This document shows positions 8,263 to 16,301 of a stretch of DNA of 17,799 nucleotides, one piece after another. The stretch comes from Ettlia oleoabundans (lineage: Eukaryota > Chlorophyta > Chlorophyceae > Chlamydomonadales): contig JAAMXP010001459.1 of assembly GCA_019693395.1 (NCBI GenBank), positions 1 to 17,799 of the forward strand, written 5' to 3'. How positions within the stretch are numbered: position 1 is the stretch's first letter; each line of letters begins with the position of its first letter. The translations under genes and the position numbers were made by a program. The notes under the pieces were generated by a model. That model searched no databases, was not told where the DNA came from, and worked only from the letters and a program-made list of their open reading frames with translations.

Positions 8263-11200
8263 ATGCCGGGCGGGCCGGAAGGGCGGCACCTGTGGGCAGA
8301 CGATGTTGAGGAGGAGGAAGCAGCGGAGCTTGCGGAGAAGCGGGAGCGGCAAGCGGCGGCAGCGGACCGCACCGCCTCCAGCACCCGCAGCGGGGGCAGC
8401 TGGGCTGACCAAGCGGCGGGGCGCAGCAGCAGCGCGACTGGCGGCAGCAGCAGCCGCCCTGGCTGGACTGACACTGCACAACAGGCGAAGGAGGTGGAGG
8501 AGGAAGAAATTGAGCAGCATGCGAGCAAGTTTGAGCCTCGGGATGGCTGGCACGAAGGGCTGCATGTGGAGCGGGGTGCCAGCAGGCAACGCCTCAACCT
8601 ACAGCATGGGTTCATGAAAGACATTGTGAGTGAAAACCTGTCATAGCTGTTGCAAGCATAATGGCTGCATGCCAACGTTAGCTGCATGTTGTTGCATTGC
8701 TTTGTGGCCGGGCAGTGCCGCCGCAGCCACCAACGCATTTGTGACACCTGCGTGCCAGTGCTCCCACCTGGCCTTCTTTACTCGGCACGACATGTTGCAC
8801 AACAGCTTTCCTTACCTTGCAAACCCCGCTGCTGCTTTTGGTCGTTTCCCCTGCCGCCCAGTTGATCCACCCCCGCATGTCGTGCTTGCTGTCCCCGCTT
8901 GTCCCAGACTTGCCGCCCACCTGTCACCTCAATGCATCGTTCTACCTGCGCAGGTGCGGAACCAGCAGGACCGCGATGCTTTCGAACGTGCTTGGCGGGA
9001 GGCGCATGCTTCTGGTGATGAGTACCAGCGCAAGTGGGGGCGGGCCAAGGTGCAGAAGGACGGACGAGAATGGGGCACGTAAGTGGAAGCCGCAGTCCTT
9101 GTGTTGGTTGTGTGTCAGCACACCCTGCGTCAATGCCGCGGCTACACATGTACCTGCGTAGCCTTCGTGGCTGACACAATATGGCAACATATTCTGTACT
9201 GCTGTGCCAGGCTGCGAGCTGTAACGTTCATAAGGTCAGCGACCAGCAAAAGAAGTTGGGTCAGTTTGCATGACTGACCAGAACGTGTTTTGGGCACAGC
9301 CCTCCCTATCCGCCCATCATGCAACCAAGGCGCATATTGCCCAAGTGGCTGTGCTATTTCCATGCTTCTTTTGCCTGTAGAGGGAACTGCTCTCCTCCCC
9401 GCTGCTGCACCCATCCTTGCCTTGCTCCCATATTAGCTCCCAACACCCTCCATCTGCTTCTGCAGGCCTGAGCCCTGGCGGTCAGCCCCACAGCCCTCGC
9501 CCTCGCAGCAGCAGCGCCGCCCAGCAGCTGCGCCAGCAGAGGCGGAGGCAGCAAGCGGCAGCCGGCGGCGCATGCAGGCTCCAAAGGTCACGCCGGTGCG
9601 TTGTGGGGCGCGCTTTGGGGCCCCTCTGCGCCCTTGTTTGGCTCTTGAGGTTATGGATGTTTCTTGACATGTTGTGTGGCTTAATTATGGTGGATGTTCG
9701 TGTTGCACATGCTGTTGTTTAGGCGTGCAGGGAGGACAAATATTCAACTTCACATTCCACCTGTGCTGCCCGCATGTTGTGGTGCAGTCTCGAATCCTTC
9801 AGCGGGCGGTGCAGCAAGCGGCGGCAGATGTGCCACCATCCACCCCGCCGCAGCCAACCGCCTCGGCTGCCGAGACGGCGGGGCCTGCAGCAGAGGGAGC
9901 CGTGGCGGCTGCGGCGGTGATGTCGCAGCCGCCTGCTGGCATGCCTGTTCTGGTGCAGCTGCAGGACGGCACATTTGCAATGATGGTGCCGTTGGCGCAG
10001 CAGCCGGGCCAGGGGCAACCTGCCGGCCTGCAGCCCACAGAGGTACCAGGGTCAGCTGGGGCTCAAGTGCAGGGCAACCCAGGAGCTGCCAGCAGCAGCG
10101 GCACCACTGGAGGTGGCGGTGGGAGTAGCAGCAGAAAGGCGCCGCGACTGCGGGAGGGTTTTGCCGCCTACCGCCCGCCCCCCGTGCTGACTGGCACAGG
10201 CAGCGTGGCGGCAGAGGAGACACAAGGGCTGGACCCCGGAAGCGCAACCAGGCAGCCACGGCAGCGCGGTCGGCAGCAGGAGCAGCAGCAGGCGAGCGAG
10301 CGACGGAGGTCTGAGGGCCCGCTGTCTCCTCCTGCGGCTGCGGTTAAGTCAGATGCTGGTGCAGCGGCGGTGGCAGCAACTGGTGCTTCTGCAAGTGGCC
10401 GCAGCTCTCGAGGCAGCATGCGGAGGCAGGAGCAGGAAGCAGCAAAAAGCCCCGAAGAGAGAACAGAAGCGGCTTGCGCCCGCAGCAGCAGCGCGACGGC
10501 AAGCGGAGGGCGAAGGCGGGTCTCTGGTGTCTTTGCCGCTGCCCTTGCCGCCGCGGCAGCAGACAGGGATCCGCCTCGGCAGCAGCAGCAGGTGCCCGCC
10601 CGCGGTGCTGCAGCAGCTCAGGCGGAGGAGGAGGAGCGAGGAGGGCGAGGAGGGCAGGGTGATCAGGCAGGCGGGGCCGGTGGGAGCGGCACAAAGAAGC
10701 GGTCGCGTGGGGGGCGGCGGGAGCAGCAGAAGCGTGAGAACGCTCGCCTGAGGGAGGCAGCGGCAGCTGCAGCCGCGGCAGAGCAGGACGGCGGCCCGCC
10801 GCCCGGCATCAGCAGCAGGCGCGGGCCGCAGCCGGCTGCCACCGGTACTGCCGCTTCTGCCCCGCAATCGCGCAAAGGTCAGCAGCGGCGGCAGCAGCAG
10901 GAAGTCACCAGGGTAGTGAGGCAACAAGAGGAGGAGCAGCAGCAGCAGGTGCATGAGGTGACAGAGGAGGAGGATGAGGAGCAGAGAGTGGAAGAGGAGT
11001 TGGAGGAGGGTATCAGCGGCAGCCTTGCCAGCGATGAGGAGAGTGAGAGCGAATGGGAAACTGCTTCCGAGACGGAGGTAGCAGCTTTAGAGGAGTCTGA
11101 GGCTGCCGCAGCGTCAGCCCTCACAATCACAGTCGGGAATGATGGCGGCAGCAGCGGCACCGCCCTGCGCCAGGTGCAGGCGGCTGCGGGTGTGTTGGAG

Positions 11201-12215
11201 GCAGCTGGCGATGGGGGAGGCGGCAGCAACAGTGGCAGCAGCAGCCCCATGGTAGGCAGCAGCATGAAGGGCAGCAGCGGCGGCAGTGGGGGGCCTAGCG
11301 GTGAGGTTGCGCAGCTTCTGCGCCGGTTTGAGGAGCCTCTGGCTGACAGCGCGGCAGAACGCGAGTATGCTGCAAGCGCAGCGGGCGGCCTGACGGTGCA
11401 AGTGGGCGCGAGGGGCGCCGGAGCGACAAGCGGCGGCAGGCGGGTTGTGCAGCAGCAGCAGCAGCAACTGGAGGAGGAGGAGGAGGAGGAAGGGGAGGAG
11501 TGGGAGGAAGTGGAGGAGGGTGAGGAAGGGGAGGAGGAGGAGCAGCACATGTCGCAGCCAGGGCGGCAGCAGGGGAGCACCTCCCCGCTGCGAGAGCTGA
11601 CGCCCACTCAGCGCCGCCGCGTGCAGCGCAGGCAGGCAAAAGAGCGTGCCGCGGTTGCACAGGCGGCTGCCGGCGCTGCACCACGCGGCATGCTGGCTGC
11701 CCTGAAAGCAGCTGTGGCCTCAGCTGGGACTTCTGCCAGCAGGGGCACGCCGGCACGGGCTGCTGCCGGGAGTGGCGGCAGTGCCATCGCTGTGGACACT
11801 GCCAGCTCATCAGGCGGCGGTGCTGTGCACGTGGAGCCAAGCCGCCAGCCGCCGGCGGGCGTAGCTTCCAGCCCTCCCCCAGGCCTGACAGCGGGGCGAT
11901 CCACTGGCATAGCAATCAGGCAATCTGGTGCCAAGCATGCCACCTCTTCTGCTGCTGCACCTGCAACAGCAGCAGCAGCAGGGGGCCCCCCCGGGCTTGC
12001 CGCAGGGCCGGCTGAGGCGAAAAAGGTCGCAGAGGGCGAGGCTGTTGAGGCGGGGACTGATGCGGAGCTGCCAGCTAGGCTGCAGCAGCTGCAAGACCGG
12101 CAGCGGGCTGTGCTGCAGGTGCATGGGTTGCCCCGCTGCTGATGCTTGCCTGCGCCTGGTGCCTGCTCCTAGCGCCAGGCCGACCTCCTGATGCCCGGCG
12201 CAAGGCTAAGCAGTT

Positions 12216-12272
<57 letters not shown>

Positions 12273-12620
12273 CCCTCTGGGATTCTAGCAAAATGCTGCG
12301 GCCGAGGGTTGAGCAAGCTGGCTGCGGTTGCACTGTGTGTTTGGTGACGTGGTATCACGGTTCTATTTTATAAAGCATCTGCCCTGCTATTCCATCATTG
12401 ATCAGTGTCTAATCTCCCACGTTTTGTGTGTGTGACGCGGCCCCCCCTGCTGCCGCCGCAGAGGCTGCTGGTACTGGAAAAAGCGGCGGGTGTTGTTGCA
12501 CGCCACAGTGGCGGCCATGGAAGCAGCAGCAGCAGCCTCCGCGCAGGCCGTCTGCCGCGTGCTCCCCTGGTGCTCTACCAGCCACCGCGGCGCACTGCTG
12601 GGGGTGGCGAGGGTGCCTGA
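8263..12620 (+). CDS. Large low-complexity Ala/Gln/Glu/Ser-rich protein, unknown function, five exons
   Basis: Function unknown. Proposed exons 8263-8625, 8954-9078, 9466-9595, 9788-12118 and 12462-12620 join in phase to ~1035 residues ending TGA. ATG 8263 is the first in-frame Met after TAG 8215. Only residues ~88-165 look ordered: charged, aromatic-rich, spanning exons 1-2, with FEPRDGWHEGLHVERG, then DRDAFERAWREAHASGDEYQ. Exon 4 (residues 207-983) is almost all low complexity: Gln and Ala runs, Ser/Gly patches, acidic segments near 577-648 and 761-795, and a basic RRRVQRRQAKERA stretch near 816. Residues ~970-995 (LQQLQDRQRAVLQ joined to RLLVLEKAAG) could form a short coiled coil. I see no signal peptide or membrane segment. 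Composition resembles nuclear/regulatory disordered proteins, but no domain is recognised. The exon 3/4 junction has an alternative donor at 9586; the last exon is supported by phase and by lack of TGTAA in the preceding intron. Confidence 0.7.
12217..12274. repeat. CCTG tetranucleotide microsatellite, ~14.5 copies
   Basis: This is an uninterrupted CCTG run of 58 bases. It lies in the proposed last intron (12119-12461) of the Ala/Gln-rich gene, well clear of both splice sites. If that intron were not spliced, the array would instead be 3' UTR after an early TGA at 12140-12142. Confidence 0.98.
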
Positions 12621-13051
12621 CCACAGCGGCCCAGCATACCCAGCGTGCCTAGCGGACCTTGCGGGGCACAGACGTCCATGCGCCCTGGCACCCCCTGGAA
12701 TAGCCTGCTGCGTATCTGGCACCGAGTTTCTCTTTGTTGTTGGGCATTTGGTTGTTTTGCCTAGTCTGTGTTTGGGCGGCTTTGTTTGTTCTCTGTTCAT
12801 TTCCTTGCCTGCCCTTCAGCCATGCTGCTTGCTTCCACCTTGCTACATCTGTGTGCTCGTTTCCCAACGGTTTGACACGGTACTAATCCTCTCATGCAGC
12901 AGCACTTTTGCTTCTTGGCAGGCAGGTGCCGCAGCACAGTTGCATTTTCTTCTCTCATGCTATGTTTTTCCACTGCTCCCAACCCATGCTTTCCGCTTCT
13001 TCCCTGTCACGATATCATGATGTGGTGTGCCTGCACCTGGGTTCGCTCCTG

Positions 13052-13056
13052 TTACA
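13052..13056 (-). terminator. Polyadenylation signal TGTAA (TTACA on +) of the cysteine-repeat gene
   Basis: This is the first minus-strand TGTAA beyond the stop codon at 13428-13430, giving a ~375-base 3' UTR (13053-13427). The two convergent transcripts would overlap slightly at their 3' ends. Confidence 0.55.
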
Positions 13057-13067
13057 ATCTACGTCTT

Positions 13068-13072
13068 TGTAA
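13068..13072 (+). terminator. Polyadenylation signal TGTAA of the Ala/Gln-rich gene
   Basis: This is the first plus-strand TGTAA after the stop at 12620. It lies 12 bases from an opposing minus-strand signal. Confidence 0.65.
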
Positions 13073-13427
13073 CATGCATGGATGGTTGAGTTTGAGGTTT
13101 AAAGTTAGAGGTAAGCAGACAAGTAGGAAATAGAAAGGATGCGTCATGTTAATTTTATTAGGCATTTAAACAAAAGGTCAGCGTGATGCATGGAGTGACA
13201 ACGGGAGGTGGAGTCTCAGTTCAATCTTCAGGGCAGGTAGCAGATCTGTGGCGCTGAAGGCCAAGGGTCTGCCAGACCTACTCATACCGCTTGTACATCT
13301 GAGGCCGCCATGTGTGAATGCACGCAGGAGGTTACGCTGGATCGGCTGCTATCAAGAATGCGCCTAAGGGCAGGCGATTGTCTGGTGCATTGACCCTAAG
13401 TGGACTCAACTGCACCTCATCGGCCTT

Positions 13428-15729
13428 CTACGCCAGAAGCAGAGCGCCGCCCAGCAATCCAGCCAGCAGGCAGAACAGCAGCGCCGTTGGCTGCTTGGTG
13501 GTGGCGGCACCTGTAGGGGGCGGCGCAAGGCCCTGAGCATCGGCGCTGTCGTCAGGGCTGGGGGCAGGTGCTGGGGCTGAGATGGGGACGAGCTCTGGAG
13601 CTGGGGCGCCTGCTGGGGGGAGCACTGGGGGGAGCACATCCACAGCTGGTGCGGGCGCCAGGGCGGGACTGGGGGCCAGGGCAGCGCAGAATTCGTCTGG
13701 CAGGTTCTCCGCCGCTTTGCGCTCGCAGCATGCCTCCCGGTCTTCTGGAGTGACGGTGGCACAGCTGGCGCCAAAGATGGGTTCTGGGCTGAGGCTGGCG
13801 CAGAAGTCATCTGGCTGACTGTCTGCCACCTTCTGGGCACAGCATGCCTCCTGGTCCTCGGGTGTGACCGTGCCGCAGCTGGCGCCCACAATGGGGCTGG
13901 GGTTCAGATTGGTGCAGAACTCGTCTGCCTCGTTGTTGGCTACCTTTTCTGCGCAGCATGCCTCCTGATCTTCCGGGGTGACTGTGCCGCAGCTGACGCC
14001 CACAATGGGGGCAGGGCTGGGACTGGGGCTGGGACTAGGACTGGGACTGGGACTTAGGTCGGCACAAAAATCGTCTGGCTCGTTCTCTGCCTCCTTCCGT
14101 GCACAGCAGGCCTGCTGATCGGCAGGTGTCACGGTGCCGCAGCTGGCGCCGACGACGGGGTAGAGCTGCAGGAAAAGAATGGGGGCAGGCGTCCGTTGGA
14201 GTTTTTTTCCAAAAAAAAGCGTGCTGCGTTCTAATTCTGCCCTGTGATGCTAATGCAATGCAACGATCGGAAACACGTGGCAAGGAGGCTGGATGCATGC
14301 ATGTCTCATTCTTACTGGCGATGGCACTGAGCGGGTATCTGTTGTAAAAAGAAAACAGGATCAGCCAGCACTGTGCATCCTTGCACATTTGCAGCAAGCA
14401 CAAGACACCATTTGTCATGTTTTGTCCCGCCCTCTCGGGCTCAATACAACCCACTTGGAATGCTTTACACACACACACGCGCACCTCAGGGTACCGTTCC
14501 TCACACCAGGTGTCCTCCTGGTTTTCTTCTACCTTGGTCACGCAGCATTGCTTGCGGTCTATGGGGCTGACAGTGGAGCAAGAAGAACCCACCACGGGCG
14601 CAGCTGGGGAGGGTGAGGTGAAAAGCTGCAGGACACAGGCAGGGGGGTAAGCAGGCCAATGAGGTGAGGTTAGCTCGCATTTGTAAAGGGGGGAGCTGGG
14701 CAGGCCATGCTAGGCTTGGTGGCGCAACGGGGCGTCTGGTTAGTAACAGCTGGGGCGGTGGAATTCCTCTGAAGGGGAATTCAGCTGAGCAGCAACAGTA
14801 TTGAATCATCTCCTGAGGTCAGCCTTGAGGGTGCACAACGGTTGCAACGGCTTCTGTCAGCCACCCACCCACTGCCAGGCGACATACAAGCCCAGCACCA
14901 GCACTTTGAACTGATGTCCCTCCATCCCTCCACCACCACCGCAACCATCACCACCGTCGCTCACCCCTGGGAACGTCTCCCTGCACCACTCATCCTCCTC
15001 CATGTCCGCTATCTTGCGCTGGCAGCAGGCCCTTCTGTCGGTGGGTGTGACTGTGGAGCAGGAGCCTCCAACTACAGCGGGGGAGGGTGTGGGCTTGGGC
15101 GAGGGCGGGGGAGAGGCGGCTGGAGGCGCAAAAAGCTGCAGACAGAAAAGAGGAGACGGCTAGTTTTGTCAGTGGATGTAAAATCATCAGGAAAATTGCC
15201 TTGCAGGATGCGCAGCACAAGTCGTAAGACAAAAGAGCGGACAAGTGGCAAAGCGGAGGCGCGGCAACACTTGCAGCGGTGTTACCCGCCACTCCTAGCC
15301 TGGTGCCGGCCGCTCACCCCTGGGAACGTCTCCACGCACCACTCGTCCTCCACTTCGTCCGCTATCTTCCTCTGGCAGCAGGCCCTCCTGTCCGTGGGCG
15401 TCACGGTCGAGCAGGAGCCTCCTACAAGCGGCGGCCCGCCGGCGGCGCTGGGGGCCATGGCTGGAGCGGGGCCAGGGGCTGGGCTGCATCAAGGCCAGGG
15501 TTGCGGGCATGAATGCGGTAGTTATAAGCGTGGATGGAGAGTCCTGCAAGCGCGGCCGGCACACTGCAGCACGCAATCTGTGGCAAGGATCTGCTCACAC
15601 CCACGATGCGCGCCCCCCGTCCGCTCTGTCGCCCTTCACCTACCCCGGGGTCTCTGTATGGTTTGCAGCGAAGCAATGCCCCGTAAGCAGCAGGGTGGCC
15701 GCCAGGGCCGCGATCAAGCGCGCACTCAT
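13428..15729 (-). CDS. Secreted, probably GPI-anchored protein with seven four-cysteine repeats, five exons
   Basis: Function unknown; likely cell-surface or wall protein. Exons (minus): 15729-15644, 15483-15318, 15135-14965, 14625-14485, 14165-13428; GT-AG introns and matching phases give 433 residues. Residues 1-21 are a signal peptide (MSARLIAALAATLLLTGHCFA), followed by sequon NHT at 23-25. Seven ~32-35-residue modules start at 50, 107, 154, 194, 244, 282 and 320. Each has spacing C-X10-CC-X12-C and the core SCxTV[TS]PxD, then CCxxK, then D-x-[WF]-C. Linkers are Pro/Ser/Ala-rich, including seven Ser-Pro pairs at 226-239, like the hydroxyproline-rich glycoprotein linkers of algal walls. 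A Pro/Ala stalk (352-415) leads to a terminal hydrophobic segment (TALLFCLLAGLLGGALLLA), a typical GPI-anchor signal with no cytoplasmic tail. Four cysteines per module allow two internal disulfides. I do not recognise the module. Confidence 0.8.
13677..14150 (-). repeat. Cysteine modules 4-7 in one uninterrupted exon
   Basis: The modules lie at 14150-14055, 14000-13905, 13886-13791 and 13772-13677. They share GTVTPxDxxACC or ATVTPEDREACC and end DxFC rather than the DxWC of modules 1-3, so they form a separate subgroup that expanded without introns. The linker between modules 4 and 5 is the Ser-Pro run; those between 5-6 and 6-7 are only six residues. Confidence 0.85.
14485..14589 (-). repeat. 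Cysteine module 3 (exon 4), most divergent copy
   Basis: This encodes residues 154-188. The cysteine spacing is kept, but the TPxD core is SPID and several other positions differ, so it is the most divergent of the seven. Confidence 0.8.
14965..15069 (-). repeat. Cysteine module 2 (exon 3)
   Basis: This encodes residues 107-141 and is the near-identical partner of module 1. Its exon begins with a Pro-rich linker after the acceptor context CTGCAG-CTTTTT, which recurs at exon 4 as CTGCAG-CTTTTC. Confidence 0.85.
15318..15422 (-). repeat. Cysteine module 1 (exon 2), close DNA duplicate of module 2
   Basis: This encodes residues 50-84. It is very similar at the nucleotide level to 14965-15069, including the shared splice-donor context (CCAGGG then GTGAGCG). 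The two differ at a few protein positions (for example DEVED against DMEED), pointing to a recent tandem exon duplication. Confidence 0.85.
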
Positions 15730-15958
15730 CTTGGCCGGAAATAAATTGAAACCTGCCCTGCTCCCAGCACCAAGTGGGTTTGGAACAAGGAGAAGCAGCA
15801 AGAAACAACAAGCGGCAACAGGGGTGGAGAGGCTGCTCGACCGGACCATCTCATGGGCACGTATGCATGCCAGCTGTCGCATGCCGCCAGCTGGCCACAG
15901 GGTCCATCGGTCGCCCGTGAAGGCACGGTGCGGGTCTGATCAACCGTGTGGCGCCTCA
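15730..15958 (-). promoter_or_regulatory. Promoter and 5' leader of the cysteine-repeat gene
   Basis: The short spacer between the P5CDH polyadenylation signal and the start codon at 15729 must hold the promoter. No TATA box or known element can be called. Plus-strand ORF 15509-16162 crosses it but is antisense to exon 1 and unsupported. Confidence 0.35.
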
Positions 15959-15963
15959 TTACA
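15959..15963 (-). terminator. Polyadenylation signal TGTAA (TTACA on +) of P5CDH
   Basis: This is the first minus-strand TGTAA past the P5CDH stop at 16302-16304, implying a 3' UTR of about 350 bases (15950-16301). Confidence 0.6.
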
Positions 15964-16301
15964 TCAAAGAACAGTTCTACGGCATGTGCTAAAGCAGAGG
16001 CAGAGGTGCAAGGCAGCGGTGTCCGCAGGCAGCAGCAAGAGCTATTTAGCAACAGAGCACTTTGTGCATGTCAAAGCGGCCGGGGCAACTGATGATACAG
16101 CAAGGTTGCAGCCAGCTGCCAGGGTTGGTAAGTGGTATTTTCAAAAAGAAATCGGCATTTAGCTTAAAGTATCCCGGACGTAGGGCTAACCCAGGCATCC
16201 AATTAAAGTGCAAGAAACACAGGCTGCCCGCTGCACACTAGGCGGCTGAACAGCAACCTCACCACCACCCCCTTCCAACTGTCCTTGCTCTCTTCACACG
16301 C

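Larger units (their letters stand above)
12621..13085 (+). other. 3' UTR of the Ala/Gln-rich gene
   Basis: T-rich, gene-free sequence runs from the stop codon at 12620 to the first TGTAA at 13068-13072. ORFs here (for example 12490-13020) are in other frames or lack support. Confidence 0.55.

Noticed and set aside
10879..11607. 242-codon minus-strand ORF rich in Ser/Pro/Cys, and other long minus ORFs over 9719-12124
   Set aside because: They are antisense reads of CAG/GAG/GGC-rich low-complexity coding sequence; composition alone keeps them open. The plus-strand frame continues across the whole exon and joins its neighbours in phase.
14166..14484. Open frame through intron 4 of the cysteine-repeat gene, with a TGTAA (minus strand) at 14465-14469 just past exon 4
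   Set aside because: The intron is 319 bases, so retention shifts frame and loses modules 4-7; polyadenylation there would give an mRNA without a stop codon. Splice signals and phase favour removal. It was kept only as a curiosity.
14761..14782. GAATTCC...GGAATTC palindrome
   Set aside because: It is a 7-bp stem inside an intron with no flanking repeat or element structure; it is likely incidental.
14842..15744. 300-codon plus-strand ORF
   Set aside because: It is antisense to exons 1-3 of the cysteine-repeat gene and their introns; it merely mirrors the duplicated exons and has no motif of its own.
15509..16162. 217-codon plus-strand ORF
   Set aside because: It crosses the antisense of the signal-peptide exon, the promoter spacer and the P5CDH 3' UTR; there is no recognisable motif or following TGTAA.
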